Shown: in pieces, positions 1-5,310 of the stretch
How the letters are laid out: each line of letters begins with the position of its first letter
How positions within the stretch are numbered: position 1 is the stretch's first letter
From: JBMYQA01 sp049600855
Lineage (GTDB): Bacteria > Bacteroidota > Bacteroidia > Cytophagales > Flammeovirgaceae
NCBI GenBank assembly: GCA_049600855.1
Contig: JBMYQA010000366.1
Span: 1 to 5,310, forward strand
Direction: 5' to 3'
Length of the DNA: 5,310 nucleotides
Notes under the pieces: generated by a model
What the model saw: the letters and a program-made list of their open reading frames with translations, nothing else
Databases searched by the model: none
What the model was told of the DNA's origin: nothing
Made by a program: the position numbers and the translations under genes

Positions 1-95
1 CCCAGCGCAAAACCGGACTTTACGATTTCAGTAGCGGACAATTCTTCATCAAAAGCCAAAAAAATGACAAACTTTGTGATGTATTGTTCTTCCAT
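1..95 (-). CDS. N-terminal fragment of an unrecognised protein, cut by the left window edge
   Basis: Read on the minus strand, an ATG at 95-93 opens a frame that stays open to the window edge, giving 31 complete codons. The peptide starts MEEQYITKFVIFLAFDEELS and continues ATEIVKSGFAL. It has a short hydrophobic stretch (FVIFLAF, about residues 9-15) too short for a confident membrane span, then an acidic, helix-prone part. A TAnnTTTG-like box lies about 28 bases upstream of the ATG, which supports this start and a real gene. I do not recognise the family, and most of the protein is outside the window. The frame could be a chance opening, but codon choice looks natural and the divergent layout with the gene at 310 is plausible. 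Confidence 0.5.
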   Translation of the reverse strand, partial: MEEQYITKFVIFLAFDEELSATEIVKSGFAL

Positions 96-122
96 TTATG
101 TGTAGGTGTGATAAAACTGTTT

Positions 123-130
123 CAAAAGTA
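123..130 (-). promoter_or_regulatory. Candidate -7 box for the left-edge minus-strand gene
   Basis: On the minus strand this reads TACTTTTG, a full match to the Bacteroidota -7 consensus TAnnTTTG. It would place the transcription start near 115-118, giving a leader of roughly 20 bases before the ATG at 95. No good TTTG-type -33 element is visible at the usual spacing, so the call rests on one box and its position. Confidence 0.4.
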
Positions 131-309
131 AATGAGTGATGAAGGAAAGCGAAATTTTTCCAAACCCCACGCCTAATCCTATTTTTTTTCGGCTAAAAAC
201 TCGCTTTGTAAAAATAAAAGGCGCAAAACCTGTTTACCTTTTCTCATTTTAATCACTATAGCATGAACACTAGACTTAAAAATTGATCACATACATAACC
301 AACATCATT

Positions 310-801
310 ATGACTGCTTTAAGCAACCACATTTCCAAACCATCAGCTGAAGGTCAACTTACTCAGGCTTTTGAGCTGCTAACCCAATTAGATCAAATCT
401 TACATTTTATGGAAGTAATTGATGCTGAAACCCGCATTACCTTACCAAGAATCACTTCCTTAAATCGAAATGCACTAATTACAGTAATCACGAAAAGCCA
501 AACCAAGGCAAGGTCGTCACATGAATTGGAACAGCTTGTGACGCATTACCAGCAGCTCGAAGAACTACATACACATATCGAAACGTTGAAAAATAAAATC
601 CTTAGTGCGAAACTGCTTGCAGGTGCCCAGCTATATCGCCAAGGGAAAAAGCTCATTTCCTCATCCAACGAAACAGCTTCAAACACGGAATTACACTTTC
701 CGCTCCAGCCCAATTGCAGTCCCCAGCGAACGAAAAGCAAAATATGCCCTAGAAATGAGTTAGTTCCCATCGCACAACTAGAAGGAACAGGAGAGTTTTG
801 A
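310..801 (+). CDS. Hypothetical helical protein, 163 aa
   Basis: The function is not recognised. The frame is open further upstream to a TTG at 283, but the ATG at 310 (MTALSNHISKPS) is the more natural start and the nine extra residues look like leader translation. The product is soluble in appearance, with no signal peptide and no membrane segment. Residues about 18-40 and 77-115 are strongly helix-forming, separated by a short TRITLPRITSLNR stretch (about 42-54). The region YQQLEELHTHIETLKNKI has coiled-coil character and is followed by LLAGAQLYRQGKKL. The last 45 residues are polar, rich in Ser, Asn, Pro and basic residues, and probably disordered. From memory, the order 'TLP... long helix ...(S/A)G(S/A)xxY' resembles a family of roughly 160-170-residue hypothetical proteins in Bacteroidota; this is unverified. 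It is monocistronic, and the next element downstream is the SRP RNA gene with its own promoter. Confidence 0.65.
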   Translation: MTALSNHISKPSAEGQLTQAFELLTQLDQILHFMEVIDAETRITLPRITSLNRNALITVITKSQTKARSSHELEQLVTHYQQLEELHTHIETLKNKILSAKLLAGAQLYRQGKKLISSSNETASNTELHFPLQPNCSPQRTKSKICPRNELVPIAQLEGTGEF

Positions 802-848
802 TTTTAAGTACTTACCGCAAATTATTCTCGATTTTTTTTCAATACCTA

Positions 849-878
849 TTGCAGGTTTCAAAACTTGAACTACCTTTG
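849..878 (+). promoter_or_regulatory. Bacteroidota-type promoter of the SRP RNA gene
   Basis: TTG at 849-851 (-33 element) and TACCTTTG at 871-878 (-7 element, full match to TAnnTTTG) are separated by 19 bases, the usual arrangement for the Bacteroidota primary sigma factor. The predicted start is a few bases downstream, at about 881-884, exactly where the SRP RNA closing helix begins. This is the best promoter in the window, as expected for an abundant structural RNA. Confidence 0.75.
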
Positions 879-883
879 CAGCG

Positions 884-975
884 GCAAATCGATACAATTA
901 GCTCCTGCTAATCCCCCAGGCCCCGACGGGAGCAAGGGCGTGCGGTCGCAGCAATTGGTATTGGTTTGCTTTTTT
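884..975 (+). ncRNA. ffs: Signal recognition particle RNA, small bacterial type (4.5S-like)
   Basis: This is the RNA scaffold of the signal recognition particle. It binds the Ffh M domain and promotes Ffh-FtsY pairing for co-translational targeting of membrane proteins. The domain IV core is visible: CAGG at 917-920 faces AGCA at 931-934, the conserved symmetric internal loop (C·A, A·C, G·G, G·A). These flank a CCC/GGG stem (921-923 with 928-930) and a four-base loop at 924-927. A second CCC/GGG stem (914-916 with 936-938) lies below, with A935 unpaired. The ends close as a long helix: 884-899 pairs with 953-969 in 16 pairs with one bulged G, three of them G-U. CUGC 905-908 can pair with GCAG 948-951 in between. 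A strong promoter sits just upstream and a seven-T run just downstream. The length of about 90 nt fits the short bacterial class that lacks an Alu domain. The apical loop reads CGAC instead of the common GNRA, which is unusual. Ends are inferred to within a few bases. Confidence 0.87.
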
Positions 976-976
976 T
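953..976 (+). terminator. 3' end of the SRP RNA acting as an intrinsic terminator
   Basis: The 3' strand of the SRP closing helix (953-969) is followed directly by seven T residues at 970-976. The long closing helix plus the U-run has the form of an intrinsic terminator, so processing and termination probably occur here. The 5' partner strand is at 884-899. Confidence 0.6.
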
Positions 977-1033
977 AGTTTTAAGCCAATCAATATTTTT
1001 TTCCTCTCCCATAGTAGCCTTCAAAAAGTCAAC

Positions 1034-1041
1034 TATCTTTG
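1034..1041 (+). promoter_or_regulatory. Candidate -7 box for the transaldolase gene
   Basis: TATCTTTG is a full match to TAnnTTTG. It sits 44 bases before the transaldolase ATG and downstream of the SRP RNA terminator, where a separate promoter is needed. No clear TTG element is found 17-20 bases upstream, so its strength is uncertain. The leader would be about 40 bases. Confidence 0.5.
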
Positions 1042-1085
1042 CCGCAATTGAAATTCAATCCCTTTCATTCTTAATTACATTACTG

Positions 1086-1739
1086 ATGAAATTCTTTATA
1101 GATACTGCCGATTTAGCCGAAATCCGTGAAGCTCATGAGTTGGGCGTGTTAGATGGCGTAACCACCAACCCTTCATTGATGGCCAAAGTAGGCATTAGTG
1201 GCAAAGAAAATATCGTGGCTCACTACAAAGCCATTTGCGATATTGTAGATGGTGACGTGAGTGCAGAGGTAATTGCCACAGACTTTGAAGGCATTGTACG
1301 TGAAGGAGAAGAACTAGCGAAGATTGATGACAAAATCGTGGTAAAAGTGCCGATGATCAAAGATGGGGTAAAAGCGATCAAATACTTTTCTGATAACGGT
1401 ATCAAAACCAACTGTACACTAGTATTTTCAGCAGGCCAGGCCATTTTGGCGGCTAAAGCAGGAGCAAGTTATGTATCTCCATTTATTGGACGATTAGACG
1501 ATATTGCGGCTGATGGCATTGGTTTGATCGATCAAATCGTGACGATTTATGATAACTTTGGATTCGACACGGAAGTATTGGCGGCTTCTGTTCGTCACGT
1601 AGATCACCTGATTAAATGTGCGGAACTGGGTGCAGATGTAGCCACTTGCCCACTAAAAGTGATCACGGGTTTACTAAATCACCCACTCACCGATAGCGGA
1701 TTAGCCAAATTCTTAGCAGATGCTAAAAAGATGGGTTAA
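1086..1739 (+). CDS. tal: Transaldolase, FSA/TalC (short) family
   Basis: This is a cytoplasmic class I aldolase-fold enzyme of 217 aa. It probably transfers the dihydroxyacetone unit between sugar phosphates (sedoheptulose 7-phosphate + glyceraldehyde 3-phosphate to erythrose 4-phosphate + fructose 6-phosphate) in the non-oxidative pentose phosphate pathway. Family landmarks are all present: MKFFIDTA at the N-terminus with Asp6, GVTTNPSL at 24-31, the Schiff-base Lys87 in VVKVPM, NCTLVFS at 109-115, YVSPFIGRLDD at 129-139 and VLAASVR at 164-170. The related E. coli fructose-6-phosphate aldolase FSA has Gln59 and Tyr131 at active-site positions where this protein has Glu61 and Phe133. Both choices match true transaldolases, so transaldolase is favoured over FSA aldolase activity. 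The frame is open further upstream, but the family starts at MKFF, and an upstream start would translate the SRP terminator and the promoter. It appears monocistronic, ending at a strong hairpin. Homologues may be named fsa, talC or mipB. Confidence 0.95.
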   Translation: MKFFIDTADLAEIREAHELGVLDGVTTNPSLMAKVGISGKENIVAHYKAICDIVDGDVSAEVIATDFEGIVREGEELAKIDDKIVVKVPMIKDGVKAIKYFSDNGIKTNCTLVFSAGQAILAAKAGASYVSPFIGRLDDIAADGIGLIDQIVTIYDNFGFDTEVLAASVRHVDHLIKCAELGADVATCPLKVITGLLNHPLTDSGLAKFLADAKKMG

Positions 1740-1775
1740 CCCAACTGAAATACAGGTATTTATATAATTTTCTGG

Positions 1776-1811
1776 CGACACTTCGTTTTAGACTTAACGA
1801 AGTGTCGTTTT
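1776..1811 (+). terminator. Intrinsic terminator after transaldolase
   Basis: A perfect 12-bp stem, CGACACTTCGTT (1776-1787) with AACGAAGTGTCG (1796-1807), encloses an 8-base loop and is followed by TTTT at 1808-1811. It lies 36 bases after the transaldolase stop and isolates that gene from ftsE. The T-run is short, but the stem is very stable. Confidence 0.85.
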
Positions 1812-1824
1812 CATGTAGAATTGC

Positions 1825-1832
1825 TATATTTG
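1825..1832 (+). promoter_or_regulatory. Candidate -7 box for the ftsE gene
   Basis: TATATTTG fully matches TAnnTTTG. It lies just after the preceding terminator and about 68 bases before the ftsE ATG, giving a leader of roughly 60 bases. The -33 region overlaps the descending arm of the terminator and shows no good TTG, so the box is the only evidence besides position. Confidence 0.5.
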
Positions 1833-1899
1833 AGCGAAAACCTTTGTTTTACCAAAGGAACAACAATCGCTACAAGGCGAAATCAAATTAAACCAATTC

Positions 1900-2610
1900 A
1901 TGACAGATTCAAACTCAGCAGTTATAAGCGTACGCAATACGTATATTTATCAAGGAAATACTTGCATTATCGAAGATTTAAACTTCGATATTGCCCCTGC
2001 TGAATTTGTCTATCTGATTGGTAAAACAGGAAGTGGCAAAACCTCCATTCTTCGCGCCTTGTATGCCGATTTAGAAGCAGAGCGAGGACACATATCTGTT
2101 GCAGGTTATCAAATCAATACCATCAAACGCAAACAAATTCCATTTTTACGCCGAAAGCTGGGGATTATCTTTCAAGATTTTGAACTTTTTGTCGATCGTT
2201 CCATTGAAGAAAACCTTCGATTTGTCATGGAAGCTACCGGTTGGCGTAATAAGCTCAAAATGGATCAACGCATAGAGCAGGTACTTGGGCAAGTTGGCCT
2301 GGATGGAATTCAGCGCAAAATGCCCCACCAACTTTCTGGGGGAGAACAACAACGGGTCGCCATTTCTCGCGCTTTGATTAATAACCCCATGGTGCTCTTA
2401 GCCGATGAACCTACGGGAAACCTCGATCCGATTGTCGCCAATGACATCCTCGACTTGTTTATCAGCATTAGCAATCAAGGCACTTCGGTGATTATGGCCA
2501 CACACCACCATAACTTCCTGCGCACCTTTCCCGCACGTGTACTTTATTGTGGCGAAGGCAAAGTGAAAGATGTGAGCAAGGATAAAGTGATTAAGCGCAT
2601 GAAGGAGTAA
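1900..2610 (+). CDS. ftsE: FtsE-like cell-division ABC transporter ATP-binding protein
   Basis: This is a cytoplasmic ABC ATPase of 236 aa. In the known system FtsE pairs with the membrane protein FtsX and links ATP hydrolysis to activation of peptidoglycan hydrolases at the division site. All nucleotide-binding motifs are intact: Walker A GKTGSGKT (41-48), Q-loop Gln92 in IIFQDFELF, signature LSGGEQQR (145-152), Walker B VLLADEP (165-171) with catalytic Glu170, D-loop GNLD (173-176) and switch His202 in ATHHH. The Q-loop context (RRKLGIIFQDF) and EPTGNLDP are typical of the FtsE/LolD/MacB branch, and the short length with no extra domain favours FtsE. LolD-type lipoprotein export ATPase is the main alternative. 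No ftsX follows; the next gene is unrelated, so the partner must be encoded elsewhere. The start at 1900 gives the normal N-terminus. The gene has its own promoter candidate, and I see no clear terminator after it. Confidence 0.9.
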   Translation: MTDSNSAVISVRNTYIYQGNTCIIEDLNFDIAPAEFVYLIGKTGSGKTSILRALYADLEAERGHISVAGYQINTIKRKQIPFLRRKLGIIFQDFELFVDRSIEENLRFVMEATGWRNKLKMDQRIEQVLGQVGLDGIQRKMPHQLSGGEQQRVAISRALINNPMVLLADEPTGNLDPIVANDILDLFISISNQGTSVIMATHHHNFLRTFPARVLYCGEGKVKDVSKDKVIKRMKE

Positions 2611-2763
2611 TTTCCAGATTCAATCCTTTGTATGAAATTCACCTTCTTATCTTCCAAAAACAAAGGTTCTTGGCGCATTCCCCCTCTCCTACTCCACAAC
2701 CTCCTTCCATCAAAGCCCATGAAGATGCTTCCGCAATTACTCGCATATTTACATTGTGCTTTT

Positions 2764-2771
2764 TAAATTTG
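2764..2771 (+). promoter_or_regulatory. Candidate -7 box for the DUF3352-like gene
   Basis: TAAATTTG matches TAnnTTTG and lies 34 bases before the ATG at 2806, giving a leader near 30 bases. A -33 element is not convincing. If this box is not used, the gene would depend on read-through from ftsE, 195 bases upstream. Confidence 0.4.
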
Positions 2772-2805
2772 AAAAGAGAACATCAAAACCTAAATAATCC
2801 TTAGT

Positions 2806-4860
2806 ATGAAGAAAAAAATCATACTCGCTGTAGTACTTGTCTTGCTTGCTTTTGTTGGGTATAAATCCTACAAGTACTTCTTTGTGAAAGTAGAAAGCAT
2901 GCAATCCATTTACCTTATTCCCAAAGATGCCATCTACATCATTGAGATGAAAGATGCCATTGGAAGCTGGGAAAAAGTCAGTACCCATCCCATGTGGGCG
3001 CATTTGCGAAAAAACGATTACTTTGCCGAACTCACTGAAAGTGCAAATAGCTTAGATGCTTTGGTAAAGGATAGTCCCATACTGGGCAAACTCGTTGGCA
3101 AACGAACCATCTTAGTTTCAGCACACATGTTTCGGCGCGATAACTACGACTTTGTATTCGCCGTTGACCTCAAACGACAAGCACGACTCCCCATCGAAGG
3201 CATCATCGATAATTTTACAGGAAGTGGTTATAACGTAACCAAACGAGATTATCACGGGCAGAAAATCATCGAGTTGTACGATAAAGAATCGCGCGAAACC
3301 CTTCACATCTCATTTATCAAAAATAACTTTGTAGGCTCTTACCAAGCCAAACTATTGGAAGCTTCCATCGATCAAATGGGTGAGCCTATCATTGGTCGTG
3401 ATTTGAACTATATTGATATCAGTAAAAAGGTAGATAATGACGGCATGTTCCGCTTTTACATGCAATATTCTTACTTGGATGAGTACATGCGTTGCTACAT
3501 GGATGAAGAAGATGAATACGTAAAAGCGCTGAGTGAGCAATTGTATTATACAGGTGTTGATTGCGATTTGAAGGAGAAAGTCATTGAGATGAAAGGATAC
3601 ACGAATATCAACGATTCCATCAATTCGTACCTGTTAGCTATGCTTCGCTCGGGTAAAGGAGCCATGGACATCACCAAAATTGCGCCACAACGTACTGCCT
3701 TTTACATGGGTTTGGGCTTTGATAGTTTCTCTGAATTTACCGATAACTTCAGCAATTTATTGAAAGAAACTACCGAAGATTACGATGAATATGTGAAGAA
3801 TATCGAAAAGGTCGAAAACTTTTTAGATATCAGCCTTAAAGATGATTTCTTTGGTTGGGTAGATGATGAATTGGCTTTTATTCAAACGCAACCAGGTAAA
3901 TTAGGTAAGGATAATGAGTTTGCCGTAGTGTTGAAAGCCAAAAGCGGTGAGGATGCTGCTGAGCGCTTAGGGCATATCAGTGAACAAATTCGCAAAAAAA
4001 CCCCTGTAAAATTTAAAGAGGTTCAGTATAAAGGCCATGCCATCAACTTTTTATCGGTAAAAGGTTTTTTCAAATTGATGTTGGGTAAATTCTTTTCAAA
4101 ACTCGAAAAGCCATACTTTACCATTATTGATGATTATGTAATTTTCAGTAATCATCCACAAACCATCAAAAGTATTATTGACGATTATGTAGCGGAAAAA
4201 ACCTTAGCTAGATTAGAAGAGTTCGGTACTTTCCAAAAGGAGTTCAACGACAAATCTAACGTGTTTATTTATATTCAAACACCTGTGCTGCATGAAAACC
4301 TTAAAGGCTTTGTTAGTCCCGAAACCTGGAGAGATATTGACAAAAACAAGCAATTTATTGTCTGTTTTTCACACATTGGTTTCCAACTGACTAAAGACGG
4401 AGATATGTTCTCTACGAGAATGGCAAGTTGGTATAACGATCCTCAAGAGGTTCAGGAAAATGCCAAACAAATTGAGTTTGAGAAAAAACAAAAGGCCAGT
4501 AAAGATTTAGGAGAAGTAATTTTAAAAACGAAAGATGGAACCGATAGTCTAGTGAAAGCGGATACCGATGACTTACTTGAAGCCGTTGAGGAAGAAGAAA
4601 TTATGGCTATTGAAGAAATTTCTATTGACGATTTTACTGCAGACGAGCAAGAAGAAAAGTATGAAGACGGCACCTTGAAAGTCAAATTTGGGATTAAAGA
4701 TGGCCTAAAACATGGTTGGTATTATGAATATCATCCAAATGGAGAGCTAAAAATGAAAGGTAAATTCGACAAGGACAAACGCGAAGGCGTTTGGAAAGAG
4801 TACGATGAAAATGGCAAACGCATTCGCAAAGTGCGTTACCGAAACGGGCAAGCGCAATAA
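2806..4860 (+). CDS. Membrane-anchored DUF3352-like protein with C-terminal MORN_2-type repeats
   Basis: This 684-residue envelope protein has no assigned function. A basic start (MKKK) and one hydrophobic segment at about residues 5-19, followed by KSYKYFF, look like an uncleaved signal anchor. There is no lipobox cysteine, so the bulk should lie in the periplasm. Residues about 30-545 form a long alpha/beta region of the kind annotated DUF3352, with recurrent 'inhibition/failure to hide' style segments such as IYLIPKDAIYIIEMKD near the start, QRTAFYMGLGFDSF in the middle, and YFTIIDDYVIFSNHPQTIKS in the second half. This assignment is from recalled resemblance. A charged helix (about 546-570) and a strongly acidic linker (about 585-618, including AVEEEEIMAIEE) follow. 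The C-terminus (about 619-684) has two MORN_2-type units: HGWYYEYHPNGELKMKGKF from residue 636 and GVWKEYDENGKRIRKVRYRN from 661, as in YwqK-like proteins. The repeats do not by themselves imply a toxin-antitoxin role. The gene is monocistronic and ends at a terminator. Confidence 0.85.
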   Translation: MKKKIILAVVLVLLAFVGYKSYKYFFVKVESMQSIYLIPKDAIYIIEMKDAIGSWEKVSTHPMWAHLRKNDYFAELTESANSLDALVKDSPILGKLVGKRTILVSAHMFRRDNYDFVFAVDLKRQARLPIEGIIDNFTGSGYNVTKRDYHGQKIIELYDKESRETLHISFIKNNFVGSYQAKLLEASIDQMGEPIIGRDLNYIDISKKVDNDGMFRFYMQYSYLDEYMRCYMDEEDEYVKALSEQLYYTGVDCDLKEKVIEMKGYTNINDSINSYLLAMLRSGKGAMDITKIAPQRTAFYMGLGFDSFSEFTDNFSNLLKETTEDYDEYVKNIEKVENFLDISLKDDFFGWVDDELAFIQTQPGKLGKDNEFAVVLKAKSGEDAAERLGHISEQIRKKTPVKFKEVQYKGHAINFLSVKGFFKLMLGKFFSKLEKPYFTIIDDYVIFSNHPQTIKSIIDDYVAEKTLARLEEFGTFQKEFNDKSNVFIYIQTPVLHENLKGFVSPETWRDIDKNKQFIVCFSHIGFQLTKDGDMFSTRMASWYNDPQEVQENAKQIEFEKKQKASKDLGEVILKTKDGTDSLVKADTDDLLEAVEEEEIMAIEEISIDDFTADEQEEKYEDGTLKVKFGIKDGLKHGWYYEYHPNGELKMKGKFDKDKREGVWKEYDENGKRIRKVRYRNGQAQ

Positions 4861-4872
4861 GCTTTACAACAC

Positions 4873-4916
4873 CAATCGGGGTTAGTTCAATTTGAAACAG
4901 CCCCGATTGCTTTTAT
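4873..4916 (+). terminator. Intrinsic terminator between convergent genes
   Basis: CAATCGGGG (4873-4881) pairs perfectly with CCCCGATTG (4901-4909) over 9 bp, with a 19-base loop that can form a small inner TTCA/TGAA hairpin. CTTTTATT follows on the plus strand, fitting termination of the 684-residue gene. It starts 12 bases after that gene's stop. On the minus strand the stem is followed by GTGTTGT, a poorer T-run, so it may serve the convergent reductase gene only weakly. Confidence 0.8.
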
Positions 4917-4923
4917 TCCCTTC

Positions 4924-5274
4924 CTAATCTTCACGTTCTAACAACGCTATCACATTTTCAAGCGGCCTGCCAATCACGGCTTTATCTCCTTTCACGACAA
5001 TTGGCCGCTCAATCAGTTTAGGGTATTCGACCATAGCATTAATCCATTCTTCTTCTGACAATTCTTTCCCCTTAAAATTTTCTTTAAAAATAGCCTCCCC
5101 CTTTCGGATCAAATCCTTTGCTGGAATACCTAACTTCCTGAGCAAATCGGTTAGTTCTTCTTTTGTAGGTGGCGTTTTTAAATACGCTACAGTTTCAAAT
5201 GTGATTCCTTTTTGAGTAAGGAAGTTAACACTGTCTCTACTTTTGCCACATCTAGGATTATGGTAAATTTTCAT
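4924..5274 (-). CDS. arsC: ArsC-family thioredoxin-fold reductase, YfgD-like
   Basis: This is a 116-residue cytoplasmic protein of the ArsC (glutaredoxin-dependent arsenate reductase) family. The classical reaction reduces arsenate to arsenite through a catalytic cysteine. KIYHNPRCGKSR at 2-13 supplies the catalytic Cys9 and His5. Arg57 (LIRK), Arg90 (ERPIVV) and Arg103 (IGRP) match the three arginines that bind oxyanion in E. coli ArsC (Arg60, Arg94, Arg107). YLKTPPTKEEL at 31-41 is also a family hallmark. The NPRCxKSR and KAVIGRPLE forms are closer to the YfgD subgroup than to plasmid ArsC (NPACGTSR, LCRP), so real arsenate reduction is not assured. No arsenite pump or ArsR regulator is visible here. 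The length is normal and nothing is missing. Its ATG overlaps the stop of an upstream minus-strand frame as ATGA, suggesting translational coupling. Confidence 0.9.
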   Translation of the reverse strand: MKIYHNPRCGKSRDSVNFLTQKGITFETVAYLKTPPTKEELTDLLRKLGIPAKDLIRKGEAIFKENFKGKELSEEEWINAMVEYPKLIERPIVVKGDKAVIGRPLENVIALLERED

Positions 5275-5310
5275 AACAATTCGTTTAAAAGCGCTACATC
5301 AATCAATTTT
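5271..5310 (-). CDS. C-terminal end of an upstream minus-strand gene, cut by the right edge
   Basis: On the minus strand, a frame enters from the window edge and reads KLIDVALLNELL before a TGA at 5273-5271. That stop overlaps the reductase ATG by four bases (ATGA), the usual geometry of coupled genes in one operon. Only 12 residues are visible, so the family cannot be named. The evidence is the overlap geometry, the plausible helical C-terminus and the lack of a promoter-like box before the reductase. The frame could still be chance. Confidence 0.45.
   Translation of the reverse strand, partial: KLIDVALLNELL

Noticed and set aside
283..309. Upstream TTG start for the 310-801 gene
   Set aside because: The ATG at 310 is a more usual start, and the nine added residues (MITYITNII) show no sign of being conserved coding sequence.
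546..770. 74-codon minus-strand ORF inside the 310-801 gene
   Set aside because: It is antisense to a more plausible coding frame, and its Ser/Cys/Trp-rich composition is typical of a shadow frame.
805..814. TAAGTACTTA palindrome just after the hypothetical gene
   Set aside because: It is too short and A/T-rich for a convincing terminator or operator, and the nearby T-run at 831-838 is not directly attached to a stem.
966..1085. N-terminal extension of the transaldolase frame
   Set aside because: The extra 40 residues translate the SRP terminator T-run and a promoter-like box. The family starts at MKFFIDTA, encoded from 1086.
1821..2003. 60-codon plus-strand ORF overlapping the ftsE start
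   Set aside because: It lies in another frame over the ftsE leader and N-terminus and covers the promoter box; the peptide has no recognisable features.
2651..2685. Possible weak hairpin after ftsE (CCAA...TTGG)
   Set aside because: It has only seven pairs with a mismatch and no T-run follows, so it does not support a terminator call.
2632..2766. 44-codon ORF between ftsE and the DUF3352-like gene
   Set aside because: The peptide is Leu/Pro-rich without a recognisable pattern, the frame overlaps the candidate promoter of the next gene, and no start signal stands out. It is probably chance.
4452..4685. 77-codon minus-strand Ser-rich ORF
   Set aside because: It is the antisense of the acidic linker region of the 684-residue protein. 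Long Ser runs arise from antisense GAA/GAT codons.
4660..4860. Toxin-antitoxin interpretation of the MORN_2-type tail
   Set aside because: YwqK-like names come from one studied case. There is no toxin gene next to this one, and the repeats sit on an anchored protein.

Overview
The window looks like chromosomal DNA from a member of the Bacteroidota, probably of Cytophagales type. The main evidence is promoter style. Five -7 boxes of the form TAnnTTTG, the Bacteroidota consensus, lie upstream of genes, and start codons sit in A/T-rich leaders without a clear Shine-Dalgarno sequence. The protein set fits too: an FtsE not followed by FtsX, and a large DUF3352-like anchored protein with a MORN_2-type tail. 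Genus cannot be given from the sequence alone.

Layout from left to right. A minus-strand gene is cut off by the left edge (1-95). Divergent from it is a helical hypothetical protein (310-801). The 284-base gap that follows is not empty: it holds a well-supported small SRP RNA gene (about 884-975) with its own promoter and a terminator-like 3' end, then a promoter-like site for the next gene. A 217-residue transaldolase of the FSA/TalC family follows (1086-1739), closed by a strong 12-bp hairpin terminator. Next comes an FtsE-type ABC ATPase (1900-2610), then a 684-residue membrane-anchored protein (2806-4860) ending in a second clear terminator. Convergent to it on the minus strand is an ArsC-family reductase (4924-5274). 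Its ATG overlaps the stop codon of another minus-strand reading frame that enters from the right edge (5271-5310).

The genes appear to be mostly single transcription units rather than one pathway: protein targeting (SRP RNA), pentose phosphate carbon shuffling (transaldolase), cell-envelope or division work (FtsE), an envelope protein of unknown role, and a thiol reductase. Only the minus-strand pair at the right edge shows operon-like coupling. I see no mobile element, CRISPR array, tRNA or rRNA, and no convincing new multi-gene system. The items most worth a second look are the SRP RNA with a CGAC rather than GNRA apical loop, the DUF3352-like/acidic-linker/MORN_2 architecture, and the unassigned helical protein beside the SRP gene.
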